Source of the DNA: Nitrospira sp.
GTDB taxonomy: Bacteria; Nitrospirota; Nitrospiria; Nitrospirales; Nitrospiraceae
Direction of reading: 5' to 3'
Length of the DNA stretch: 64,000 nt
Assembly (NCBI GenBank): GCA_024998625.1
Contig: JACOEL010000013.1
Coordinates: forward strand, 53,235 to 117,234
Shown here: positions 57,572 through 64,000 of the stretch, in pieces
Position numbering within the stretch: the stretch's first letter is position 1
Layout of the letters: each line of letters opens with the position of its first letter
Notes under the pieces: model-generated
What the model was told of the DNA's origin: nothing
The model's input: only the letters and a program-made list of their open reading frames with translations
The model's database searches: none
Program-made: the position numbers and the translations under genes

Positions 57572-58051
57572 ATGAAAGCGAAAGAGGGCGTTCTCGATAT
57601 TTTGAACAAAGTGTTGGTGAGTGAGCTCACGGCGGTGCACCAATATCTTCTGCACGCAGCCTTGTGTAAACATTGGGGCTACGACAGGCTGCACGAACAT
57701 TTCAATCACCTGGCCCAGGAGGAAGTGAGTCACTCCTCGAGCTTGATCGATCATATTCTGTACCTAGGTGGCGTGCCGGAGATGGATCATCTGGATACGG
57801 TTGCGGCCGGCAAAAAAGTGTCGGATTTGCTGGAGGCCGATCTGGCGTTCGAGCGCGACGACGCAGACCTCCTCCGCGACGGGATTGTTCATTGCACAAA
57901 GGTCGCTGACTTTACGACCCGTCATCGGCTCGAAGAGATGATCGTCGATACGGAAGAGCATATCGACTGGTTTGAGACTCAGCTCTGCACCATCAAGCAG
58001 GTGGGGCTGGAGCGATACTTGGCCGAGCAGATGCATTCCGAGAAGCTGTAG
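57572..58051 (+). CDS. Bacterioferritin, ferroxidase-type subunit
   Basis: 159 aa paralogue of the gene before it. Ferroxidase ligands Glu18, Glu51, His54, Glu94 and His130 are kept; position 127 is Thr. Position 52 is Val, so the haem ligand Met is lost. The two proteins are thus complementary and likely co-assemble into a 24-mer that oxidises and stores iron. ATG at 57572 behind GGGAG-type sequence. Confidence 0.93.
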   Translation: MKAKEGVLDILNKVLVSELTAVHQYLLHAALCKHWGYDRLHEHFNHLAQEEVSHSSSLIDHILYLGGVPEMDHLDTVAAGKKVSDLLEADLAFERDDADLLRDGIVHCTKVADFTTRHRLEEMIVDTEEHIDWFETQLCTIKQVGLERYLAEQMHSEKL

Positions 58052-58074
58052 CCCTTGCGCGTGGAGCTGGTCGA

Positions 58075-58102
58075 CCGGTGGGATCCCGTAAAGTCCCGCC
58101 GG
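58075..58102 (+). terminator. Possible hairpin terminator behind the bacterioferritins
   Basis: CCGGTGGGA (58075-58083) pairs with TCCCGCCGG (58094-58102). There is no clean T run, so it may be Rho-assisted. The rest of 58052-58306 is featureless to me. Confidence 0.35.
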
Positions 58103-58306
58103 CCGGCTCTCCCTTCTGTTGTCGTCGCTCCCGACACACATGTTTTGCTGAGTTCGCCTGTTCGGTAGTCTGAAGCACCCGCCCGTTCATTCTTTCCTCA
58201 TTGCTGCGAAGACACTCGCTCGTTCTGTATTCCATGGCCATTCAGAGGCAGGGTGCATTCCACATTCTCCAAGCAGTGAAGCCGTGTGTTTGGATCCGGC
58301 CTTGGG

Positions 58307-58867
58307 CTACAGTGCTTTCTGCATGGCGTGGACCGTCAGCCGATGCCGTGGGTGTGTCTGCCGGGATCGAATTTCCTTGGGAGAATGCCCGGTCGCGCGT
58401 TTGAAAAAATGGCTGAAGGCAAATTGATCGCTAAACCCCACCGCTGTGGCAACTTCTGCCAACGTCTGCGCGGTTGTAGTGAGGAGTGACTGAGCCCGTT
58501 CGACCCGATGCCGTCTCATGTACCCGGAAAACGATTCACCCATGATGCGGTAAAACAGATCAGAGCAATACTTCTCCGAGTAGCCGAGGAAATTCGCCAG
58601 AACTTTGAGCGTCAGTCCACGATGGAGATTTTCGTTGATGAAGTGGGTGATGCGGCCGGCCAGGGTGTGTGTCTCATGAGCGGACTCTCTGTGGGATGGC
58701 AGGGCATGGGACAGGTTGAAGAGATCACACACGAGATTGCGTAGGTCCTGTTCCGTCGTGGCCTGCTCAAGTCGATCAGCCCATTGTGGTGACTGTGCGC
58801 GAAGCTCGGACGAGAGGGTGCGGAGGCGATCAGTTGGAATTGCGATGTCGTGCGCGTTGTGCATCAT
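58307..58867 (-). CDS. AraC-family transcriptional regulator
   Basis: 186 aa. C-terminal AraC double HTH (about 75-175): LTLKVLANFLGYSEKYCSDLF and LAEVATAVGFSDQFAFSHFFKRATGHSPKE. The first 70 residues are helical and match no ligand-binding domain I know, so its signal is unclear. GAGGGAG before the start. It lies 62 nt after the HD-GYP gene on the same strand. Confidence 0.9.
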   Translation of the reverse strand: MMHNAHDIAIPTDRLRTLSSELRAQSPQWADRLEQATTEQDLRNLVCDLFNLSHALPSHRESAHETHTLAGRITHFINENLHRGLTLKVLANFLGYSEKYCSDLFYRIMGESFSGYMRRHRVERAQSLLTTTAQTLAEVATAVGFSDQFAFSHFFKRATGHSPKEIRSRQTHPRHRLTVHAMQKAL

Positions 58868-58929
58868 TCAGCTCCCTCAGTGAGGCCAATAGCCCGTACG
58901 CCGGGTGTGGACTGTTTTCGTTGGACTCC

Positions 58930-59685
58930 TTAGAACATTGAACTGGGCATCTGTTGGTGACTCGATTGGTCGACGGTCGGTTCAACGGTGAGAGCAGTGA
59001 CACTCGCTTCACCGAATGGTAGCGGCTGGAATTGGTCTTGATCGCGAAGCCGTGCACAAAATGTGGCGGTCAGTATCGGGTCAAATTGTGAACCTGCCGA
59101 CGCTTGCAGGGTTCGCAGGGCTCTGTCTAACGAAGTCGAGCGAATGGCAATGCTGTCGAAGGCGTCCGCAACGGCCAGAATTCTGGCGAGCAAGGGGATA
59201 TAGACCCCGCGAAGTCCATAAGGGTACCCGGCTCCGTCCCATCGTTCGTGATGATGAGCGATCAGGCGTGCGGCCTCGGAGAGGAATCGGTAGGGGCTCA
59301 GGAGTGCGGCGCCTTCCCGGGGATGGCTTTGGATCAGGGCATAGTCATCCAAGCTGTGCGCTGCTGTTTCGTCGAGCAGTCTGCCGGGTAACGTGAGGAG
59401 TCCGATATCGTGCAGTAGGGCTGCATAGTGCAGCTCGATGTGCTGGGGGGCGGTAAGGCTGGTGGCCTCGCCCAGCAAGCGGGCATAGTGTGCGGTGCGC
59501 TCGCCATGTCCGAAGTGTCCAGGAATGAGGGTTTCGATCCTGCGCGTCAGGCGGCGAAGTTGTAGCAGTCGGACAGCGTGCAAGGATTCCTTTGGAAGCT
59601 GGAGTGAATCCAAGGCATCGAGCTGTCGGGCTATTTCCTGGATGAGCTGTGTTGTGGCATTGATCGGCAATATCGATGGATGCAT
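58930..59685 (-). CDS. HD-GYP domain protein (probable c-di-GMP phosphodiesterase)
   Basis: 251 aa. HD pair at 92-93 (LLHDIGLL, where the usual Lys after Gly is Leu), HHHERWDGAGYPYGLRG at 144-160, and ADAFDSI. The GYP motif is intact, so cyclic-di-GMP hydrolysis is plausible, though the Lys change may alter activity. No receiver domain. GGAGGA ribosome site lies right after a terminator T-run at 59698-59738, which suggests read-through control. Confidence 0.88.
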   Translation of the reverse strand: MHPSILPINATTQLIQEIARQLDALDSLQLPKESLHAVRLLQLRRLTRRIETLIPGHFGHGERTAHYARLLGEATSLTAPQHIELHYAALLHDIGLLTLPGRLLDETAAHSLDDYALIQSHPREGAALLSPYRFLSEAARLIAHHHERWDGAGYPYGLRGVYIPLLARILAVADAFDSIAIRSTSLDRALRTLQASAGSQFDPILTATFCARLRDQDQFQPLPFGEASVTALTVEPTVDQSSHQQMPSSMF

Positions 59686-59697
59686 GGAAATCCTCCG

Positions 59698-59738
59698 AAA
59701 AAAAAGAGCCCAAGATCGCCTGTAACGATCTTGGGCTC
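59698..59738 (-). terminator. Intrinsic terminator abutting the HD-GYP ribosome site
   Basis: A perfect 13-bp stem GAGCCCAAGATCG (59706-59718) / CGATCTTGGGCTC (59726-59738), 7-nt loop, then T8 on the minus strand (complement of 59698-59705). Only one base separates the T-run from GGAGGA of the HD-GYP gene, so this lies in its 5' region rather than at an operon end. Confidence 0.92.
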
Positions 59739-59789
59739 TGGGCTGAATACCTCTGGCCGCAATGGGATCGACGGTCTTCTTCTAGGCGC

Positions 59790-60308
59790 TCATGACTCTT
59801 CCCCTCGCTTCCCGGCCATCAGCGGTTGCTTCAAAATCCACATTTCGTAGAGCGGGATAGCCATCATGGCGAGAAAGCTGCCCATCATCAGAGTGTCCCC
59901 CGCCAGCATGGTGAGCACAAAAATAGGCGAGATGTAGCTGATCAGCCAGGGCGAGACGAGGTCCAGCGCAACGCCTCCGAATGAAAGCCATGTCAGCCAG
60001 ACTTGCGTGGCATGACTGGCCTGCGTGAGATAGAGGACATGAACGAGAATCATAAACACGACCGGCATGGTAAACAGGTGAAAGTGCGTGACCTCGGCCA
60101 GCTCACGAAACGACATCGGTTCACCGAAGGTCGCATCAGAGCCTCGGTAGTGGTCGGCGATACCTTGTGGGCTCAAGCTGGTCATGCTGTGCGCCCAGAA
60201 GAAGGAAAAAAGAAATCCCACGAGCATCAAAAAAAGGAATTGCGTGTACAACAACCTGATATGACGATCCGAATCACGCAGGCGGAATCGAGCATTAAAA
60301 TTTCGCAT
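59790..60308 (-). CDS. Four-helix, histidine-bearing inner-membrane protein
   Basis: 172 aa with membrane segments about 17-39, 78-95, 100-120 and 126-156. Histidines 40, 75, 77 and 90 sit at or in the first two helices (VTHFHLF, ILVHVLY), which could ligate b-type haem, as in small electron-transfer membrane proteins; this is inference. No family recognised. It is 23 nt after the FMN-binding gene, so a quinol-to-flavin electron donor role is possible. Confidence 0.72.
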   Translation of the reverse strand: MRNFNARFRLRDSDRHIRLLYTQFLFLMLVGFLFSFFWAHSMTSLSPQGIADHYRGSDATFGEPMSFRELAEVTHFHLFTMPVVFMILVHVLYLTQASHATQVWLTWLSFGGVALDLVSPWLISYISPIFVLTMLAGDTLMMGSFLAMMAIPLYEMWILKQPLMAGKRGEES

Positions 60309-60331
60309 GCCAGTGCAGTGTCCCGACGGCC

Positions 60332-61018
60332 TTAGTTGCCGAACAGGGTTCCCAACAGTCCTCTCTCCGCCTTCTGCACTGCGACCGTGTCGCTGCCTAA
60401 GCCGGCCGGCTTCAAGTAAAATTCGTCTACCAATACCAGCACTCGTTTGACGCCGGCGTTCATCGATCGAACGGACATCGTGGCTCCGCTGATGTTGATA
60501 ATGTCTTTGTTGATTCGAATAGGATCCGAGACGGACTTGCCGTCATACTGAGAGTTGAATCGCTTCTTCCCGACCTCGCTGCCCTTTGCATCCCGAAACA
60601 CCAGCAATTCGACGTCGGTGCAATTCCCTTTGGGATCCACTCCTACCATATAGGTCATTGGCTTATATTTGCCGATGGTGTTGTGGATCATCGCATATCC
60701 ATCGACCTTGTCTCCGGTCTCCCCGATGTACAGGTCAAACGAATCTTCCGGAAACTTCCATCCGATGCGCTGTTCAACGAGTTCTTTCTTGTCCTGCGTG
60801 AGTCGGATCAGTTCCTTGCGGACACGTTGAGATTTCGGGAGGATGGTTTTCACGGCCTCCTCCTCGGTCATGAACTCTTCGTACTTGAAGTCATCGTCTT
60901 TCAGGAAGCGGCGTAATTCGTTGTCCCAGACTTTCTCCGTTGCCAGAGCTGGGGGTGACGAAATTATAACTAATACGACTGCGATCAAGGTGCGGTACGC
61001 ACTCACTGTATTGAACAT
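60332..61018 (-). CDS. Exported FMN-binding-domain protein
   Basis: 228 aa. Signal peptide to about Ala26, then a helical region and an FMN_bind domain (about 95-200) ending in the ApbE flavinylation motif D172...S177-G-A-T180. FMN would be covalently attached to Thr180 outside the cytoplasm, as in RnfG/NqrC-type and extracellular reductase proteins. Start overlaps the lipoprotein gene by 16 nt, with GAAGGAG upstream. Predicted periplasmic electron carrier. Confidence 0.87.
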   Translation of the reverse strand: MFNTVSAYRTLIAVVLVIISSPPALATEKVWDNELRRFLKDDDFKYEEFMTEEEAVKTILPKSQRVRKELIRLTQDKKELVEQRIGWKFPEDSFDLYIGETGDKVDGYAMIHNTIGKYKPMTYMVGVDPKGNCTDVELLVFRDAKGSEVGKKRFNSQYDGKSVSDPIRINKDIINISGATMSVRSMNAGVKRVLVLVDEFYLKPAGLGSDTVAVQKAERGLLGTLFGN

Positions 61019-61464
61019 CCATGCTCCTTCAATTTGGTGTTCAACCGGTTCTGCACGTCGGTCATGACCTCCATCGAGGGTTCCGTATCGGTCCAGCCGA
61101 AAAGGCGCGAGCCGCCACGAAATGCCCAGCGTTGCCGCTCTTCGATGAAGCCGATTTTTGTGACATCGTCGAGCCGGTTGACTGCTATGGAAATCCGGGA
61201 CCGATCTTTGCTGTCCCCCAGGTCCCGCTGGAGGGCACCAAAGGTCCGTCCTGGCATGGGTATTTCAAGCCACGCGGTGTCGATCACGCCTGCTGCCTTG
61301 TCCTGCCGCACGATCGCACGATCTTTGACTGCGTCAAGCGCAGCTTCCCAGGCATGGTCGTAGCTGCAGACGGCGAATCGTTCCTGCATGCCGCCGAGCG
61401 ATGCGCAGGCGTTGAGAAAAGCGGGAATCAGTAAAAAGCTGAGTCGGCGATAGTGTCGTGTCAT
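61003..61464 (-). CDS. Putative lipoprotein
   Basis: 153 aa, lipobox LNAC at 17-20. The mature part has one alpha/beta domain (YDHAWEAALDAVKDRAIVRQDKAAGVIDT), as seen in DUF-type outer-membrane lipoproteins with BON- or NlpC-like folds; no certain family. Translationally coupled to the FMN-binding gene downstream and 60 nt from the porin gene, with a 40-nt palindrome between. Confidence 0.8.
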   Translation of the reverse strand: MTRHYRRLSFLLIPAFLNACASLGGMQERFAVCSYDHAWEAALDAVKDRAIVRQDKAAGVIDTAWLEIPMPGRTFGALQRDLGDSKDRSRISIAVNRLDDVTKIGFIEERQRWAFRGGSRLFGWTDTEPSMEVMTDVQNRLNTKLKEHGCSIQ

Positions 61465-61478
61465 ATCACTTGAGTCGG

Positions 61479-61518
61479 CCTCGTCCAGGCCGTCCCGATC
61501 GGGACGGCCTGGACGAGG
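61479..61518. repeat. Perfect 40-nt palindrome
   Basis: Twenty bases each side of the centre at 61498/61499 are exactly complementary, with no loop (centre CCCGATCGGG). It lies in the 60-nt gap between the porin stop and the lipoprotein start. No T-run follows on either strand. Confidence 0.93.
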
Positions 61519-61524
61519 AGCTGG

Positions 61525-62973
61525 TTAGAAGTATGTTGCTGCTTGGATTAAGAATCCGTTTCCATTCATCGGGCTGCCTGTAGTGCCGAGATCTCCGGCG
61601 GCTACAAGTCCCTTTGCGTCCTTCTGAGTGTTGAATTGCCAATCGAATTTGATCACCGTGTCTTCGATCGGCCTGAAATTGAGCCCGAGGGTCAAGCGCT
61701 CAAGATTCCGCTGGCCTCCCAGCGCATTCTGCTTGGTGCGGTCGTCGGTGTCCGTGTTGACCTGTTCCCACCGGACGACTGCTGTGAATGTGGAGGCGTC
61801 GGTGAAATGGCTGGGCGCCCATTTCTTGAGGAATTCCGGCATGAAATGATAGTTCCCCTGAATGTAGTAGCCTTGCATGCCGGCCGGTCCGATGACCCGG
61901 TTGGCGACGCCGGTCGCATTGTTGTTGCTGATTCTCGTCCACGCGGACTCTCCGATGATTTCGAACGGGCCTCTTTGGAGCGTCCAGTCCAAAGCGAATA
62001 TATCGATGTAGCCAGCCCCCACGGCTCCGGCAGCCGGTTTGTACGCTCCATGATAGCCGGATCCGGCGATTTCAATGCCCAGCATCGGACTGAATGCAAT
62101 GCGGCCGACTACGGCTTTATTATCGTCGCGATCCCGAGACACGCTGCCCCGTGCGCTTCGTACCCCAAGGTCGGTAATGCCGCCGGCCGTCTGGCTCATT
62201 CCATTGACGGCATAGACTTCGTAGTCTAGTTTCGAGCGTGATGAGGGATAGAGCGTTCCGTAAATGCCGGCACCCGCTTCGAACCACGTACTGGGGATCA
62301 CGATACGAGAGACCATCGGCCGATCCACGAGATCGTTCAAGGGGGAGTCGTGCAGCAAGTTAAACTTGCCGACCGGCATCAGCAAGATACCGCCTCGAAG
62401 ATTGATGGCCTCGTTAATGAGGTAGTCCAACTGAGCGAACTCGATCTGCATGGAGCCGTCGGTGCCTTGTGGTGCATTCGGCCCGCCGCGTTCGATCTCG
62501 ATTTCCGTTGCAAACTTTATATGGTCGGTAATGTCCGCATAAATAAAGGGGACCATTCGTTGCTGGCCGAATGAATTCCGGCTAGGATTATCCAGGTTCT
62601 GACGAGACAGTGAGTTGTACATGACGTCGGCATATCCACCGACCGTTGCTTTCGGAGCGCTCAGGAAGGGCTTGGCGTAAATAAGTTTGCCGGATCCGGT
62701 TGAGCCGAATCCCAATGGAATCTTTTCTTCGCCTTTTCGCTCGACTCTAATATCGGTGATGGGTCCGGATGCCACAGGATATTGTGGGGTTGAGGCTGCT
62801 TCACTCTGGCCTTGTTGCATGCCGCCTTCACGTCGTTCGTGTTCCTGCAGCCGCTTTTCGACTGCCTCATCAACGAGTTTCTTGATGTCCTCCGGGGTCA
62901 TGTTTTCAGCCAGAGCCGGCAACGCCGGTAAACTGACTAAGACGAGAGCCCCGAGGATTGCCCGGATCTTCAT
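61525..62973 (-). CDS. Outer-membrane porin-like protein
   Basis: 482 aa from ATG 62973 behind GGAGGA; in-frame sequence further upstream (to 63120) overlaps the Com-like gene and has no ribosome site. Signal peptide to about Ala22, then a short coiled coil (MTPEDIKKLVDEAVEKRLQEHE) and a long beta-barrel region ending in aromatic Phe, typical of outer-membrane proteins. Resembles putative porins of Nitrospira and delta-proteobacteria. Substrate unknown; Fur-box promoter suggests iron. Confidence 0.86.
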   Translation of the reverse strand: MKIRAILGALVLVSLPALPALAENMTPEDIKKLVDEAVEKRLQEHERREGGMQQGQSEAASTPQYPVASGPITDIRVERKGEEKIPLGFGSTGSGKLIYAKPFLSAPKATVGGYADVMYNSLSRQNLDNPSRNSFGQQRMVPFIYADITDHIKFATEIEIERGGPNAPQGTDGSMQIEFAQLDYLINEAINLRGGILLMPVGKFNLLHDSPLNDLVDRPMVSRIVIPSTWFEAGAGIYGTLYPSSRSKLDYEVYAVNGMSQTAGGITDLGVRSARGSVSRDRDDNKAVVGRIAFSPMLGIEIAGSGYHGAYKPAAGAVGAGYIDIFALDWTLQRGPFEIIGESAWTRISNNNATGVANRVIGPAGMQGYYIQGNYHFMPEFLKKWAPSHFTDASTFTAVVRWEQVNTDTDDRTKQNALGGQRNLERLTLGLNFRPIEDTVIKFDWQFNTQKDAKGLVAAGDLGTTGSPMNGNGFLIQAATYF

Positions 62974-63116
62974 GGGTATCCTCCATCCGCGAGTAAGGTT
63001 GTGGTTGGACTCGGGACTCAAAGGTCTCTGGTCTACAGGGAAAACAGGTGTACGCGATCGATGCCCTGGGGTGTGTCTGGTGGCGAAGCCTCCTTTCATA
63101 TATCTCATATATCGAA

Positions 63117-63296
63117 TCATGCTGTGACGGTGCCCCAGCCTTCGATTGAGGTGAATGGGATCACGACGATGCGCTTACAGCGTTTGCATTTGAGCTCAAG
63201 GCCTTGCCCGCGGACCTTGGCAATGAGTTGTCCGCATTCGCAGCGCGTCTCACTGTCTTGGCAGGAAGGGGATGCCAAAATTTTTTCTGTGATCAT
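63117..63296 (-). CDS. Com-like small zinc-finger protein
   Basis: 59 aa: after about 17 residues, RCECGQLIAK, then ELKCKRCKRIVVI gives two CxC/CxxC pairs (Cys19, 21, 37, 40), matching the Mu Com-like zinc ribbon. Com of phage Mu is a translational activator of mom; chromosomal homologues have no set role. It is the first ORF after the Fur-box promoter and precedes the porin gene by 143 nt. Confidence 0.75.
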   Translation of the reverse strand: MITEKILASPSCQDSETRCECGQLIAKVRGQGLELKCKRCKRIVVIPFTSIEGWGTVTA

Positions 63297-63325
63297 GGCG
63301 GGTGATCTGCCCCGTTAGTGAAATT

Positions 63326-63366
63326 GAGAACGATTATTAATATCCCGATCGGCGGAGGAATGTCAA
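63326..63366 (-). promoter_or_regulatory. Promoter with Fur box for the porin operon
   Basis: On the minus strand TTGACA (63366-63361), 17-18 nt spacer, ATATTA/TATTAA as -10. The -10 lies inside a 19-nt Fur-box match (63326-63344; 15 of 19 agree with GATAATGATAATCATTATC). This is the standard repressor position, so iron limitation should switch the operon on. Confidence 0.72.
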
Positions 63367-63423
63367 GTCTGGCGACCAATTAAAAGTTAGCGGCCTTTTT
63401 GTGTGCGCCTCGCTGTAGCGCGT

Positions 63424-63461
63424 CACTTAGTTTGAGAATTTCTATCACTTAGTGTGAGAAT
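63424..63461. repeat. Two direct repeats, 22-nt period
   Basis: CACTTAG-T-TTGAGAAT at 63424-63439 and CACTTAG-T-GTGAGAAT at 63446-63461 differ by one base. They recall the internal repeats at ends of some IS21-type elements, but no transposase is seen here. Confidence 0.5.
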
Positions 63462-63728
63462 GGGATTTGGATTGAAGCTATTTAAAAAGCTCCGGACGCA
63501 CCTTGAGGGCGGAAGCCGCAATGCGCTTCTGGCCCTCTTCTGGCTCGGATCCCACGCCGTTGTGGGCTATGTCAAAGAGCCGGCGCATCCTGCGTGAACA
63601 ACCTTCACGCTCGGCCGACCATCCTTCAACCGGCGGCTCTCACTGCCGGACTGCACCCCATTGTGCGCGTTTTGAATGGTCGTTGTTGCGCCATTCAGCG
63701 GGCCTTCACGACCCGTTGAATACTGTTA
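63462..63728. other. No supportable gene
   Basis: This part of the 63367-63728 gap has a short open frame on the minus strand (about 63482-63640) without a start codon or ribosome site. It might be a relic of an IS or a gene fragment; I cannot support a feature. Confidence 0.4.
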
Positions 63729-63971
63729 CTAGAGAGTCTTTGTGCCTCCAGCGCCTACCACTTTTTCCAATGCGGTGATGCGCGCCTCAAGCTTCGGCAT
63801 CGAGGCCACGGTTGAGACCAGTGCACTCACAGTTGATTCCGATCCTTGTATCCGTTGCAGCACCGGCGCGAGATCGGTCGCACGCGTGGCCTGCAAGGAT
63901 TCCAGGCCCTTCAAGCGATCCATAATGGCCTGATATTCGTCTGTCGTGAGCGAGACAGTCGTGACCGGCAT
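63729..63971 (-). CDS. Small coiled-coil hypothetical protein
   Basis: 80 aa from ATG 63971 behind AGGAGGT, an unusually good ribosome site. MPVTTVSLTTDEYQAIMDRLKGLE begins a helical protein with heptad-like Leu/Ile spacing to the C terminus. No domain recognised. Confidence 0.6.
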   Translation of the reverse strand: MPVTTVSLTTDEYQAIMDRLKGLESLQATRATDLAPVLQRIQGSESTVSALVSTVASMPKLEARITALEKVVGAGGTKTL

Positions 63972-64000
63972 GGTTACCTCCTGCACGTCAGAGTGATAGT

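Noticed and set aside
63482..63640. Open frame on the minus strand as a pseudogene
   Set aside because: No start codon, no ribosome site and no family I recognise; recorded only as possible relic.

Overview
The window looks like a chromosome segment of a Nitrospira-type bacterium (phylum Nitrospirota). This is inferred from gene content, not from a database search: a five-subunit Hydrogenobacter-like pyruvate:ferredoxin oxidoreductase (reductive TCA cycle CO2 fixation), Gram-negative envelope genes, high-GC codon use, and a housekeeping layout of many short, translationally coupled operons.

Layout. (1) 1-2284: sensor kinase and OmpR-type regulator with a direct-repeat operator. (2) About 2285-6400: a compact integrated element of roughly 4 kb. 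It has a leftward overlapping operon (XRE repressor, small protein, HUH-like Rep candidate, Cys-rich protein) and a divergent rightward operon (XRE, ImmA/IrrE peptidase, large serine recombinase). The last reading frame ends inside the anticodon loop of a convergent tRNA-Asn gene. (3) 6465-10937: pyruvate:ferredoxin oxidoreductase operon with a consensus promoter, a foldable leader and a strong terminator. (4) 11034-11753: small YciI and DUF2203 genes. (5) 11926-27688: rho (long leader), rpmE, prfA-prmC, murA, hisGDB, hisH-lipoprotein-hisAF-hisIE, a HIT protein, dnaG and rpoD. (6) 27842-31127: a CAU-anticodon tRNA (probably Ile2), a coiled-coil zinc-ribbon protein, rnhC, an M48 lipoprotein protease, and rnpB with a thioredoxin-fold gene antisense to its 3' end. 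(7) 31222-42071: ilvBNC, psd-pssA, then leuA behind a leucine T-box, a cupin, leuB, an NHL-repeat protein and asd. (8) 42075-53059: DUF2905, SpoIID-like, queA, a SurA-N protein, RDD protein, the mreBCD-mrdA-rodA shape operon and RNase G. (9) 53179-56737: dprA and topA. (10) 57060-63366: tandem complementary bacterioferritins, then a leftward series (Com-like zinc finger, porin, lipoprotein, FMN-binding protein, four-helix membrane protein, HD-GYP, AraC) behind a promoter whose -10 lies in a good Fur-box match. (11) The right edge holds repeats and one coiled-coil ORF.

Two parts go beyond routine annotation. One is the minimal integrative element with a Rep-like protein, whose recombinase C terminus is encoded by its tRNA target. 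The other is the apparently iron-regulated porin / lipoprotein / FMN-binding / His-rich membrane protein operon next to paired bacterioferritins, which could be an envelope ferric-iron reduction and uptake system. A leucine T-box outside Firmicutes, a terminator abutting the ribosome site of the HD-GYP gene, and a coding gene antisense to rnpB are also worth checking.
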